A DNA stretch of 64,000 bases from a candidate division Hyd24-12 bacterium UBA6080 (GCA_002436025.1 DIXM01000002.1:1-64000); one strand, 5' to 3'. Shown: positions 33,810 to 42,997, counted from the stretch's first letter. Notes: generated by a model from the letters alone, not told the origin. Translations and numbers: made by a program.

Positions 33810-36035
33810 ATGCTCGTGCTTGCTGCGGTTCTGTTCGCTCAGACGCTTCCCGGTCAACCATATGCGTCGTACTGGCACCCCGCTGACCTTCTCTCCTGGA
33901 GCCCATACTCTGATCCTGACGCACCTTACAACAGAAGCGCCATTCCTCTGGCGACAAGAAGCCTGGGAGACACCCAGTGCAACGCCCACGCGATCCCCGG
34001 TCAGGCGGGCATCACATCCATCAGCATAATGTACCCCTCCACAAGCTTCAATCCTTCCCAGGGCGGTCCCGGCATCGACACCTATGCGTTCGGATACTGG
34101 CAGTACATCCAGCAACTGACATTCTGGGGCGGAAGCGCCGGCGAAGGGCTGATCCTCGCCCCGAATCCCGGAGTCATCGATGCCGCCCACAGGAACGGAG
34201 TGCCGGTCTACGGAACGGTGTTCTTTCCTCCGACCCAGTACGGAGGTCAGATCCAGTGGGTGTGGGACTTCGTTGAGAAGGAAGGCGAGACCTTTCCTGT
34301 AGCCGACAAGCTCATCGAAGTGGCCGAGTACTACGGGTTCGACGGCTGGTTCATCAACCAGGAAACTGCGGGCGGGAACGCCCAGCTCGCGCAGGACATG
34401 AGGGACATGCTGCTCTACATCCAGCAGAACTCCGACATCAGGATACAGTGGTACGACGCGATGACGGAGACGGGCACCATCTCGTGGCAGAACGCTCTGA
34501 ACGGCAGTAACGACTGGTTCTTCCAGTACGAGGGCCAGACCGTCAGCGACGAGATGTTCCTCAATTTCTGGTGGACCCAGACCGGGCTTCAGAACTCCGC
34601 TAACCACGCTGTTTCACTGGGGAGGAGTCCGTACGACCTGTACGCGGGAGTTGATGTCCAGGCCGGGGGCTACAACACCGCCGTGAATTGGGCATGGTTG
34701 TTCCCCGAGGGGGAAGACCATACGGTCAGCCTTGGGTTTTACTGCCCGAACTGGACCTACACCAACGCATCAGGCCACTCATCCTTCTACACCAGAGACA
34801 ACCGGTTCTGGGTGGGAGCCAACAGAGACCCCGGCAACACCCAGACAACCCATCCCTGGAAAGGCATGGCGCACTACGTTCCCGAAATGACCCCCGTCAC
34901 GGTGTTTCCGTTCGTAACCAACTTCAATACAGGGCAGGGGTACCGCACGGCCGTTGAGGGGAGTGTTCTGTCAGAGGATCCGTGGCACAACCGCAGCCAG
35001 ATGGATGTGCTCCCCACCTGGAGGTACATGGCAAGAAGCAGCGGCACGGCCCTTTATCCCGAACTTGACTGGGAAGTCCCGTACTACGGCGGAAGCAGTC
35101 TGAAGGTCTCCGGTGAGTTGTCCCCGTCCAACACAACGATGCTGTACCTTTACAAGACCGATGCCCTGCTGCAGGGGGATGACAGTTTTGTCCTGGCATG
35201 GAACAGGGGGGCGGCAGGGTTGCCCTCGGGGATTGAAGTGGCGCTCTCCACGTCCTCTGATCCAATGTCTTTTTCGTACTTCGCAGTTCCCGACGGACCG
35301 GAACAGGGTTGGAACACATGGCAGCTTCCCCTTTCAGGGTTTTCCGGAGACACCCTGTCCGTGATCGCCCTTCGTTTTCAGAGCACGACGGTGATCGATG
35401 ACTATCAGATCCGCATTGGAAGGCTCGGGATAATCAGGGGAGAGCAGAATGAACCTGCGGTGCCCGGTGGTCTCACAGTTGAGCAGTTCAATCAGATCGA
35501 TGACAACAACGGCACGATCCGGCTGAGATGGAACCACAGCCCGGGCCCGATCTACAGCTACAACGTCTACAGGCTGAACCCCGACGAGAGCAGAACCTTC
35601 CTCTGGGCAACTCCGAACAACGCCTGCTTCGTCCCGGCGGTGACCAGACCCGAAGGTGAGGAAACAACGACGATCCTTTTGGAGGCGGTCAGCACCGAAT
35701 TCGGGTTTTCACCAACCGCCGAGACTCAGATCACATGGACGACGACAGGCATGGAGAGCCAGGGAGTTCCCGGCGTACCATCCTTTCTGAGCGACCTTTC
35801 CAACCCTGTTTCGGGAGTGGTGAACGTCGGGTTCAGTGTTTCCGCCCCTGGTCCCGTCGACCTTGTCGTTTACGACCTGACGGGAAGGGTTGTGAGCGTT
35901 CTGCAACGCGGAAACACCTCAGCAGGATTTCACAGCGTATCGTGGGACACATCCGACCTGCCCGCCGGTGTATACTTTCAAACAATCTCCGCTCCGGGGG
36001 GCAGCGATCAGAGAAAGTGCACGGTTCTCCGTTGA
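33810..36035 (+). CDS. Secreted GH85 endo-beta-N-acetylglucosaminidase with type IX-like C-terminal domain
   Basis: A 741-residue protein with a short signal sequence (MLVLAAVLFAQTLPG) and AGGAG before the ATG. Residues 20-400 form the GH85 barrel: VPVYGTVFFPPTQYGG and YGFDGWFINQET, where the N-x-E supplies the catalytic pair, and IQWYDAM. GH85 enzymes cut the chitobiose core of N-glycans. A beta-sandwich and a fibronectin-like domain follow (PAVPGGLTVEQFNQ to TEFGFS). The last 85 residues (NPVSGVVNVGFSVSAPGPV, VYDLTGRVV, LPAGVYFQTI) match the type IX sorting/FlgD-like domain, consistent with surface export. A role in foraging on glycoproteins is inferred. Confidence 0.88.
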   Translation: MLVLAAVLFAQTLPGQPYASYWHPADLLSWSPYSDPDAPYNRSAIPLATRSLGDTQCNAHAIPGQAGITSISIMYPSTSFNPSQGGPGIDTYAFGYWQYIQQLTFWGGSAGEGLILAPNPGVIDAAHRNGVPVYGTVFFPPTQYGGQIQWVWDFVEKEGETFPVADKLIEVAEYYGFDGWFINQETAGGNAQLAQDMRDMLLYIQQNSDIRIQWYDAMTETGTISWQNALNGSNDWFFQYEGQTVSDEMFLNFWWTQTGLQNSANHAVSLGRSPYDLYAGVDVQAGGYNTAVNWAWLFPEGEDHTVSLGFYCPNWTYTNASGHSSFYTRDNRFWVGANRDPGNTQTTHPWKGMAHYVPEMTPVTVFPFVTNFNTGQGYRTAVEGSVLSEDPWHNRSQMDVLPTWRYMARSSGTALYPELDWEVPYYGGSSLKVSGELSPSNTTMLYLYKTDALLQGDDSFVLAWNRGAAGLPSGIEVALSTSSDPMSFSYFAVPDGPEQGWNTWQLPLSGFSGDTLSVIALRFQSTTVIDDYQIRIGRLGIIRGEQNEPAVPGGLTVEQFNQIDDNNGTIRLRWNHSPGPIYSYNVYRLNPDESRTFLWATPNNACFVPAVTRPEGEETTTILLEAVSTEFGFSPTAETQITWTTTGMESQGVPGVPSFLSDLSNPVSGVVNVGFSVSAPGPVDLVVYDLTGRVVSVLQRGNTSAGFHSVSWDTSDLPAGVYFQTISAPGGSDQRKCTVLR

Positions 36036-36039
36036 AAGA

Positions 36040-36465
36040 TCAGGCTTCGAGAGAGGGTTTCACTCCCCGGGTCTTCCATCGGACGAAATCCCCGATGATT
36101 TCCCTGTGATCGAAGGCCATGAGTTTGGGAAGGTCGTCGGGCATGAAGAAGACCGCGCTTGCAGCATCGTCGCCTCCCATAGGTGTACCGTCGGCTTTGC
36201 AGTGGTAGACGGCGCTTACGGTGTCGCCCCTGGGATCCCTCCATGGTCGGGAGTAGATGTGGAAAAGGGAAAGAACATCGACCTCAAGGCCGGTTTCCTC
36301 CAATGCCTCCCTGCACACGGCCTTAAAGAGGCTCTCCCCCGGGTCTACGAACCCTCCGGGAAGTGCCCAGCCAAGTGGCGGAAACCTTCTTTCCACAAGG
36401 ACGATTGCTCCCGTCGGAGATTCGATTATGGCATCGACTGTTACTTCCGGCGTCTTCGGTCTCAT
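36040..36465 (-). CDS. Nudix hydrolase
   Basis: A 141-residue protein starting at MRPKTPEVTVDA; the ATG at 36465 has GGGAGG upstream, unlike the one at 36513. The Nudix box is complete (GGFVDPGESLFKAV then CREALEETGL). Sequence resembles ADP-ribose pyrophosphatases; the exact substrate is unknown. Convergent with the GH85 gene. Confidence 0.9.
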   Translation of the reverse strand: MRPKTPEVTVDAIIESPTGAIVLVERRFPPLGWALPGGFVDPGESLFKAVCREALEETGLEVDVLSLFHIYSRPWRDPRGDTVSAVYHCKADGTPMGGDDAASAVFFMPDDLPKLMAFDHREIIGDFVRWKTRGVKPSLEA

Positions 36466-36533
36466 GTGCTTCCCTCCCGGCACCTGAAATTGCATGATGG
36501 GTATATTCAGCAAACCGTATGAAAGGAGACATA

Positions 36534-37004
36534 ATGAAAAACACGGCGATACTGTTATGCGTGACGGCCTTTTTTGTCGCCTGCGGTCAGCAGCCCGAAC
36601 CGGTTGCCCAATCCGAAGCCGAAACAGAAACAGTGGAGGTCGGAACCGAGGCCGAAATCCAGGAAATCCAGTGGATCCATGACGATTTCGATGCTGCCGC
36701 TGCCCTTGCTGTAGGAGAGGGCAAACTGATCTTCATCGATTTCTATGCGGACTGGTGCCCGCCATGTCAGACACTTGCGGACGAGTACTTCCCAAGGCCT
36801 GACTACCAGCAGTTCCTCTCAGGCGTCGTAACTCTCAAGGTGAATGTTGACAATGAGCCTGACATGGCCCAGAGGTATTCGGTCAGCAGCATACCCACAC
36901 TGGTTCTCACCGATGCCCAGGGAAACGAACTTGACCGCGTGGTGGGCATTACCGGGTCTCCCGAGGAGTTCCTGGTAGTGCTCGAAGGGCTGGGTGCGAA
37001 CTAA
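36534..37004 (+). CDS. Thioredoxin-like lipoprotein
   Basis: A 156-residue protein from the ATG at 36534, which has AAAGGAG upstream. Lipobox FFVAC puts the lipidated cysteine at residue 17, followed by an acidic linker and a thioredoxin fold with the active site ADWCPPCQ and the cis-proline in SSIPTLVL. It is likely a periplasm-facing thiol reductant or disulfide isomerase of the DsbD-C/thioredoxin_7 type. It is followed by a strong terminator. Confidence 0.9.
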   Translation: MKNTAILLCVTAFFVACGQQPEPVAQSEAETETVEVGTEAEIQEIQWIHDDFDAAAALAVGEGKLIFIDFYADWCPPCQTLADEYFPRPDYQQFLSGVVTLKVNVDNEPDMAQRYSVSSIPTLVLTDAQGNELDRVVGITGSPEEFLVVLEGLGAN

Positions 37005-37023
37005 GAAGTAAGCGGACGATAGA

Positions 37024-37053
37024 AGAAGAGCCAGCGTAACAGCTGGCTCTTCT
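37024..37053 (+). terminator. Intrinsic terminator after the thioredoxin gene
   Basis: A perfect 12-bp stem AGAAGAGCCAGC / GCTGGCTCTTCT with a 6-base loop; the next bases are TGTGTTT. Confidence 0.75.
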
Positions 37054-37058
37054 TGTGT

Positions 37059-37097
37059 TTACGACAACAAACTAAGTTATCTAAGTCCGTCCCCTAA
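37059..37097 (-). repeat. Dispersed palindromic repeat, copy B
   Basis: On the minus strand this 39-base unit begins TTAGGGGACGGACTTAG and matches copy A (27954-27992) at 33 of 39 positions. Its first bases lie in the stop codon of the OmpA-family gene, and it fills the space between that gene and the thioredoxin terminator. Confidence 0.7.
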
Positions 37098-39085
37098 ATG
37101 CTGAGGACGGTGAATTCGATGCGGCGGTTGCGGGCCTTGTTGGCGGCGGAGTCGTTGGCGACAACGGGGCGGTCCTCACCGTGGCCGATGCTGGTCATGC
37201 GGTTGCCGGCGATACCCTTGCTGACAAGGTACTGGTGCACGGACTGGGCCCTGCGCTCGCTGAGGCTCTGGTTCGAGGCAGTGCTGCCGTCGCTGTCGGT
37301 GTGGCCTGCGATCTGGATCCTGGCGGAGGGGTTGTCGCGGAGAAGTATCGCCACGCTGTCAAGAACGGGGTAGCTCTCGGGTTTGATGTTGGCGCTTCCC
37401 GAATCAAAGTAGATGTTGTCGAAGCTCATGACCTGCCCCTCCTGCAGGGCGTCCCTCATTGTGAAGTTGAGGGTCGTGGTGGCGTTGGGGGCAAGGGTGA
37501 CGTTCTGGTTGTCGGTGAGATAACCGCTGGCCTGTGCCGTCACGGGCCATGTTCCGGCCTCGACACTGGCGGAATAGACACCAGCTGCGTTTGTCGTAAC
37601 GGTGACGGGGTTGGTGCTGCCGATGGTAACAGAAGCTCCCGCAACAGCCCTGCCCTGGCCGTCGCGCACCGCACCGGACACCGCGCCCAGGTTGGGGGCA
37701 AGCCGGAAGTCGATGCTCTGGGTGGCGTTGCGTGACATGGAGAGCACAGTGGAAGAGTGACGGTAACCCGGAGCCACAACGGTTACGGGAAGCTCGCCAG
37801 CTGGTACGTGAACCACGAAGAAACCGGTCTGGGCATCGCTTGTTACGTTTGACACGGGGACGCCGGGGAAAGTTATCGTGGCGAAGATAGGGAGCCCGGA
37901 GAGAGAGTCGGTCACGGTGCCGTTCAGGGTTCCCAGCCTCGGACCTTCGTCGATGCCCTGCACAAGGTCGCCGGAGAATCCCATGTTGAGGCTGATCCCC
38001 CAGTCGTACGCGCCGGGGATGGGAAGAGGCGCCCTGGCGGCCCTGTCGGCCTCGGTGACCTCTGTGGTGCTGTCCTGGTAGAGTTCATGACCAAGGTCGT
38101 GGTAGAGGGGGTCGAAGTCGCCACCGATCATGTCGTAGGTGATGTCGAGGAACATGCCCGTCCTGGTCTTGAACCTGATGCCCGGAGAGAGGTAGGAGAG
38201 GGACTCGCCGGTGCGGTCCATGAAAGAGTAGCCCTTGTACTCGAAAAGTATGTCTGCCGACGGAGTTGGAACCTCAAGGCCGAAACCGTAGGAAAGGACG
38301 TTGTCCTTCACTGTGAGGTTCACTAAGGTTGAGTCTGAGAGATCCCAGCCGGTATCGGATTCTGAGGCCCTGAAGTCCCAGTAGTCGAACTGCTGGCTGT
38401 AGCTTGAGAAACCCATGTTCAGATGGGCGCGGATGGGCACCATGGGAACCCAGTACCCGAAATCACCGGAGGCGATGACATCGAATCCGAAAGCGTCGCC
38501 GTTGGAAGCGTAAGGGTAGCGGAGCTGGCTCATGGGTTGACCATTGAACCACCTGCCGTCCTGTTCGTCACGGCATTGCACGAAATTGCTGTCGGAGGGG
38601 GACATCTCGGCCCAGGCAGCGGCTCCCGCCCACAGCACGTCGGCCAGTTCACCGGGGAGGGGATTGTAGCCGCCCTTGATCATCGCTCCGTAGTCGCTGA
38701 GGGCGTTGAACTCTTCCCACTGGCCGGTGGAGCGCTCTTCGTACAGACCGCGCTGGTAGAGGTTGGAATAGTAGGTGAGCCTGAACCCCACGTCGATGTA
38801 GTCCCATGCGCCGTAGCCGATGGAGAAAAGACCCCTGAAAAGGTGTTCAGTGTCGGTGAGTTCGGGGAACAGGTAGTCCTGCCCCGTATTGTGGTTGCGG
38901 TACTGGAAGTTAAGGTACGTGTTTTCGGCGGTCCAGTAGCTTGTCATCAGGTTGAAGCATATCTGGTTGAAGCCCATGGGCATGGCACTGTTGACCCTGT
39001 TGAGGCCCCTGACCCCCCACGCGCCGGGTACCGCGATGGCAACCGCGGACACCATCAAAATCAATGCGAACAGAACCCTTTTCAA
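37094..39085 (-). CDS. OmpA-family outer-membrane protein with regulatory-like Ig domains
   Basis: A 663-residue protein starting with TTG at 39085, seven bases after AAAGGAGA. Signal sequence LKRVLFALILMVSAVAIA. Residues 40-390 look like a large beta-barrel or solenoid (LMTSYWTAENTYLNFQYRN, VGFRLTYYSNLYQ). Two carboxypeptidase-regulatory-like domains follow (GTLNGTVTDSLSGLPIFA and GAVSGAVRDGQGRAVAGA). The last 100 residues are an OmpA domain with IYFDSGSANIKPES, AGHTDSDGS and LSERRAQSV, which binds peptidoglycan. Likely anchors the outer membrane to the wall. A palindrome sits in its promoter region. Confidence 0.9.
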   Translation of the reverse strand: MKRVLFALILMVSAVAIAVPGAWGVRGLNRVNSAMPMGFNQICFNLMTSYWTAENTYLNFQYRNHNTGQDYLFPELTDTEHLFRGLFSIGYGAWDYIDVGFRLTYYSNLYQRGLYEERSTGQWEEFNALSDYGAMIKGGYNPLPGELADVLWAGAAAWAEMSPSDSNFVQCRDEQDGRWFNGQPMSQLRYPYASNGDAFGFDVIASGDFGYWVPMVPIRAHLNMGFSSYSQQFDYWDFRASESDTGWDLSDSTLVNLTVKDNVLSYGFGLEVPTPSADILFEYKGYSFMDRTGESLSYLSPGIRFKTRTGMFLDITYDMIGGDFDPLYHDLGHELYQDSTTEVTEADRAARAPLPIPGAYDWGISLNMGFSGDLVQGIDEGPRLGTLNGTVTDSLSGLPIFATITFPGVPVSNVTSDAQTGFFVVHVPAGELPVTVVAPGYRHSSTVLSMSRNATQSIDFRLAPNLGAVSGAVRDGQGRAVAGASVTIGSTNPVTVTTNAAGVYSASVEAGTWPVTAQASGYLTDNQNVTLAPNATTTLNFTMRDALQEGQVMSFDNIYFDSGSANIKPESYPVLDSVAILLRDNPSARIQIAGHTDSDGSTASNQSLSERRAQSVHQYLVSKGIAGNRMTSIGHGEDRPVVANDSAANKARNRRIEFTVLSI

Positions 39086-39123
39086 ATCAGGTCTCCTTTC
39101 AGACCGGTACAAATATTATTTTT

Positions 39124-39143
39124 CAACCAAACATGCTTGGTTG
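39124..39143. promoter_or_regulatory. Palindrome between divergent ompA-like and acyP genes
   Basis: CAACCAA and TTGGTTG form perfect 7-base arms around ACATGC; the full 20 bases are symmetric except for one pair. It lies 38 bases upstream of the TTG start of the OmpA-family gene and 66 bases before acyP. Probably an operator for a dimeric regulator not encoded nearby. Confidence 0.5.
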
Positions 39144-39209
39144 GTGCAATGCAAGTCAATGAGGCAGGTTGACCCCATCTCGGGGGGTGTTTTATAGAAG
39201 GGGCTTGCG

Positions 39210-39512
39210 ATGACCGATGAAAACCGCGTCCGTGTGAAGGTCACCGTTACGGGGATAGTGCAGGGCGTGGGCTTCAGATGGTGGACAAAGAGGCTTGCCG
39301 AGTCCCTGTGCGTCACCGGCAAAGTTTGGAACAATCCTGACGGTTCCGTGGGCATAGAGGTCCAGGGGCTGGAAACGTCGGTGAAGTCGTTCACCGATGC
39401 TCTCGCCGGGGGGCCGGCAGGGTCGCTGGTACTGGGTGTTTTGACCCGAGCCGTTCCCCTTGTTGACGACTCAGGTTCTTTTTCAGTCAGTTTCGTACGG
39501 GAGGAATCATGA
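39210..39512 (+). CDS. acyP: Acylphosphatase
   Basis: A 100-residue protein with the active-site arginine in VQGVGFRWW and the asparagine in GKVWNNPDGSV, so both catalytic residues are present. Hydrolyses acyl phosphates; physiological role uncertain. Its stop overlaps the start of the beta-barrel gene (ATGA), heading a six-gene overlapping operon. Confidence 0.93.
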   Translation: MTDENRVRVKVTVTGIVQGVGFRWWTKRLAESLCVTGKVWNNPDGSVGIEVQGLETSVKSFTDALAGGPAGSLVLGVLTRAVPLVDDSGSFSVSFVREES

Positions 39513-40456
39513 GCAGTCGAGGAGTGCTTTTTCCCCTTGCCGTGAGTGTGTTTCTGGGAGTGTGCCATGGCTGGGACCCCCTTTACTACAACGGGCTGAC
39601 CCGCGTCCTGCGGTCGACGGAATCCAGCGGAGACTTCGCCATTGGCTACTTCACCGCCGGCTCCTTCTGGGAGACCGACACACTTGGTTTCGACAGCCTG
39701 TACGAGCACAGGGAGGCCCAGAGCTTTCTGCAGGCAGCCTGGACAGGCAGGTACGGGCTTACCTCAAGCCACACGATCAGCCTGGTTATTCCCATGTACC
39801 TTCAGCTTTCGGGCTCGGAGGAAACCGGCCTTGGTATCACCGATCCCTGGATAAGCCTCGACGGCTGGATGAGCAGGTCGCCCCATTACCTTATCAGGGG
39901 CGCCTTCAGGCCTGCGTTCAAGGGCTACCTCGAGAGCTCTGATCCGCCAAGAAGCGACCCGCACATGGCGGCCGAGATCGCTGCCAGCTTCGAACTTCCC
40001 CTGGGCGGCCGCGACGGCTCCAGATTCGATCTGACAGGAGGCCTCAGGCACTACTTCACGGCATGGGACAGGATTCCGGGATCTCAGCGTGACAGCAGCG
40101 AAACATCCCCCGGTCTTGAGCTGAGGGGGTGCGGGTTCCTGGTGGCTCCCATCAACCCGGAGCTATCCGTGAGGATAGGCGGCGAGTTCGCCACCAGGGG
40201 CAAGACCAGCTACGAAACCCCCGGGGGTTCGGTCAGCGTCAGGGGCAGTAACCGCAGCTACTTCGACCTTCGGGGCGGGTTCATGCTTGACAACGCTGAC
40301 CTCGACCTTACCGTGGATGTCTACATAAGGCTCGGCGGGGAGAACATTGACAAGGAGTGGGGTATCATCCTCAGCGGTATCGGTCTCGACCTGGGCGATG
40401 TCTTCAGCGTCGGCACCGGCGGCAGAAGCTCCGAAGGCGGGAGATCGAGGGAATGA
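39509..40456 (+). CDS. Outer-membrane beta-barrel protein, unknown function
   Basis: A 315-residue protein with a signal peptide (MSSRGVLFPLAVSVFLGVCHG). Strand-turn repeats (SHTISLVIPMYLQLSGSEE, YFDLRGGFMLDNADLDLTV) fit a barrel. It resembles the DUF3187 or transporter-like porins of FCB bacteria in pattern only. The tail after ISGIGLDLGDV is short and charged. Coupled by ATGA to both neighbours. Confidence 0.7.
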   Translation: MSSRGVLFPLAVSVFLGVCHGWDPLYYNGLTRVLRSTESSGDFAIGYFTAGSFWETDTLGFDSLYEHREAQSFLQAAWTGRYGLTSSHTISLVIPMYLQLSGSEETGLGITDPWISLDGWMSRSPHYLIRGAFRPAFKGYLESSDPPRSDPHMAAEIAASFELPLGGRDGSRFDLTGGLRHYFTAWDRIPGSQRDSSETSPGLELRGCGFLVAPINPELSVRIGGEFATRGKTSYETPGGSVSVRGSNRSYFDLRGGFMLDNADLDLTVDVYIRLGGENIDKEWGIILSGIGLDLGDVFSVGTGGRSSEGGRSRE

Positions 40457-41190
40457 GAAAGGTCATACCGCTCCTTCTTGTTCCGCTTCTTTTCCTTCTT
40501 GCCCTGGTCGCACGTTCCCAGAGTCCGGGCGTGGCTCAGGCCAACCGGGTCAACGAATACCTATGCGCTCTTTCAGAAGATGACGGGCCGGACTCCCTGG
40601 CATGGATCATGCTGACGGACAGTCTGGAACTCCTGGCGTCCCCCGGCTTCCTTTCCGGGCTCGAAGGCCTGTCGGCGCCCGACAGGGTTTTCATGGACGG
40701 GAGCGACAACCGTGGCATCCGCTGGACCGCCGTGGCGGGACAGACCGTCAGGGTGGTCTGGCTTGAAAAGTGCGGCTCTCAATACCGCGTCTCGGGTGAC
40801 TCTTCCCTTGACGGCCTTTTCGGTGGGGCTGTCATTCTATGCAGGGAGACTGCGCTCTCCGGTTCACCGGTCTGTCCTGTTTCGGGCAGGGCTTACGAAG
40901 TCGCCGGGGGAGTCGTCATCTGCCCTTCAGGGCATCTGGGTGACGGTCTTTCCATGTCACCCGACGCATGCAGGCTTCGCCGTGAAGAGGTTGCCGGAGT
41001 CGTCAGGGCATTTCTGGCTCAGGGTTACCCATTGCCGCCCGACCTCGAGAGCATCTTCACCGGGTCGGGAGGCTCACTGGGGCAGCGGGGCGGCTGGAGG
41101 TGCCCCGACAACGGCTATTCCTACTACTTCCTCAGTGGCGACAGCGTGTTTTGCGGCCACCATGACGCCTCAACGCCGGTGAACCCGTGA
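40453..41190 (+). CDS. Exported protein with two CPxxGxxY/CxxH motifs
   Basis: A 245-residue protein with a hydrophobic leader (MRKVIPLLLVPLLFLLALVA). Two similar cysteine motifs occur: VCPVSGRAY followed by CPSGH, and RCPDNGYSY followed by FCGHHD, spaced like the Cys/His pairs found at the C-termini of some pilin-like proteins. They may bind zinc or form disulfides. No known family was recognised. It overlaps the barrel gene upstream (ATGA) and the RNase D gene downstream (GTGA). Confidence 0.6.
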   Translation: MRKVIPLLLVPLLFLLALVARSQSPGVAQANRVNEYLCALSEDDGPDSLAWIMLTDSLELLASPGFLSGLEGLSAPDRVFMDGSDNRGIRWTAVAGQTVRVVWLEKCGSQYRVSGDSSLDGLFGGAVILCRETALSGSPVCPVSGRAYEVAGGVVICPSGHLGDGLSMSPDACRLRREEVAGVVRAFLAQGYPLPPDLESIFTGSGGSLGQRGGWRCPDNGYSYYFLSGDSVFCGHHDASTPVNP

Positions 41191-42374
41191 CGCCGGCCCA
41201 GCCCCCGCTGATCGATACTCCCGAGGGTCTCTCGGAGCTTGTGGAAAGGTGCCTCCTTGAGAAAGCCGTTGCCCTCGATACCGAGTTCCACGGTGAGAAG
41301 CGCTACTGGCCCGATCTTTACCTCGTCCAGATCTCGGGCGCGGGCATAAGCCCCGTGGCGGTCGACCCACTGGCCGTCCCCGATCTCTCAGCCCTGGGTC
41401 GGCTTCTCGAAAACCCCGGCGTGGTGAAGGTGATCCATTCCGCCAGGAACGACATAGGCGTACTTCTCCACCACATTCCGGGCGTTTCCATCAGGAACGT
41501 GTTCGACACCCAGATAGCTGCGGCGTTTCTGGGTTACGGTGAGCAGATGAGCCTTGCCAACCTCGTGAAGTCGGTCTGCAAGGCCAAACCACCCAAGCAG
41601 TATTCGATGAGCGACTGGTCAGCGAGACCCCTCTCACCCGATCAGGTGCTCTATGCCCTCGATGATGTAAGGTACCTTCCAGACATTTACGAAAAGCTGA
41701 GCACGCAGCTGGAGCGCAAGGGCAGGATGCAGTGGTTCCTCGACGAATCCGCAGGGCTGACCGATTCCGCAACCTACCTGACCTCACCGGAAGATCAGTT
41801 CAGACGAACCCGCTCCGCGGACAAGGTCAAGCCCCAGCATCACCACCTGCTCTGGATGCTCGTCATCTGGCGGGAGGAGCTGGCCCGTTCCCTGAACCGC
41901 CCCAGACAGTTCATCGCGCAGGATTCGCTGCTCTGCAGGATTGCCATCCTTGCCCCGTCCACCACTGAAGACCTCTCCCTTCTGCGGGGGCTTCCCGGCG
42001 GTTTTACGGAGAAGTACGGAACGGAGATCGTGAGGCTCACCACGGAGTGTTCCCTCGATCCTCCGACGAACACGCCTCACATAGACCCCCCCGATCAGGA
42101 CTGGGGCCGCTCGGCCAGAAAGGACATTTTGCGGATCTTTTTGAAGAAGAAATCGGCCGAGTTGAAGATCTCTCCAACCGTGCTTCTGCCGAAAGACACG
42201 ATGGAGCGCCTTCTCGATGACCCTCCGAAGTCAATCGAGGACCTTCAGGGAATGGCCGGCGTCCCGGGATGGCGGAAGGATGCCCTGGGGGAAGAGCTGG
42301 TTGACCTGTTCAACGGCCGGCTGGGGCTTGTTCTCAGCAAAAGCCGTGGCATCAAGATGGTGCGGATCCGGTGA
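41187..42374 (+). CDS. rnd: RNase D-like 3'-5' exonuclease with HRDC domain
   Basis: A 395-residue cytoplasmic nuclease starting with GTG. The DEDD motifs are ALDTEFHGE (ExoI), HSARNDIGVL (ExoII) and YALDDVRYL (ExoIII). Two helical HRDC-like regions follow (about 230-290 and 320-385). It trims tRNA and other RNA 3' ends. Coupled by GTGA to the endonuclease III gene downstream. Confidence 0.92.
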   Translation: MTPAQPPLIDTPEGLSELVERCLLEKAVALDTEFHGEKRYWPDLYLVQISGAGISPVAVDPLAVPDLSALGRLLENPGVVKVIHSARNDIGVLLHHIPGVSIRNVFDTQIAAAFLGYGEQMSLANLVKSVCKAKPPKQYSMSDWSARPLSPDQVLYALDDVRYLPDIYEKLSTQLERKGRMQWFLDESAGLTDSATYLTSPEDQFRRTRSADKVKPQHHHLLWMLVIWREELARSLNRPRQFIAQDSLLCRIAILAPSTTEDLSLLRGLPGGFTEKYGTEIVRLTTECSLDPPTNTPHIDPPDQDWGRSARKDILRIFLKKKSAELKISPTVLLPKDTMERLLDDPPKSIEDLQGMAGVPGWRKDALGEELVDLFNGRLGLVLSKSRGIKMVRIR

Positions 42375-42997
42375 GAACACCGGCCGAGACCGTTCGCCTC
42401 ATGACGGAGCATCTGGGGGACATGGGCGTGCCGGCACCCCTTTCCGGCGGGGTAAGCCCGTTCAATGTTCTTGTTGGAACCGTTGTAAGCCTGAGAACCC
42501 GCGACGCGGTAACGCTGGAGGTCACGAAAAGGCTTTTGCAGAGGGCCCCCACACCCTGCGAGCTTGCCGGGGCGCCCCTTTGCGAACTCGAGGAGCTTCT
42601 CCGCCCCGCAGGCTTTTTCAGGGTCAAGGCCAGGCAGCTCAAGGAAACGGCCAGGCTGCTTTGTGAGCGCCATGGGGGGGTTGTTCCCCGAAACCGCGAT
42701 GAGCTGACGGCCCTTCCTGGTGTGGGAGGGAAGACGGCCGCCTTCGTCATGGGCATGGCATTCGGGATCCCCGCAGTGTGCGTGGACGTTCACGTGCACA
42801 GGATCTCGAACAGGACAGGCCTTCTGGCCACCCGGACGCCGGAGCAGACCGAGGCCGGACTTATGAGGATTTTCCCCAGGGAGGAGTGGACGGGGCTGAA
42901 CCACGTGTTCGTCTGCTTCGGTCAGCGCGTGTGCCTTCCCGTTAGACCCAGGTGTACAGCGTGCCCGTTGAAGGGGGAGTGCGAATGGAACCCATGA
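42371..42997 (+). CDS. nth: Endonuclease III-like DNA glycosylase
   Basis: A 208-residue HhH-GPD glycosylase starting with GTG. The catalytic lysine is in LPGVGGKTA and the catalytic aspartate in CVDVHVHRI. The iron-sulfur loop is C-x6-C-x2-C-x5-C (CLPVRPRCTACPLKGEC). It excises oxidised pyrimidines. Its end overlaps the start of the cyclase gene. Confidence 0.93.
   Translation: MRTPAETVRLMTEHLGDMGVPAPLSGGVSPFNVLVGTVVSLRTRDAVTLEVTKRLLQRAPTPCELAGAPLCELEELLRPAGFFRVKARQLKETARLLCERHGGVVPRNRDELTALPGVGGKTAAFVMGMAFGIPAVCVDVHVHRISNRTGLLATRTPEQTEAGLMRIFPREEWTGLNHVFVCFGQRVCLPVRPRCTACPLKGECEWNP

Noticed and set aside
39169..39198. TTGACC-N18-TATAGA promoter for acyP
   Set aside because: It would start transcription about five bases before the ATG and leave out the ribosome site.
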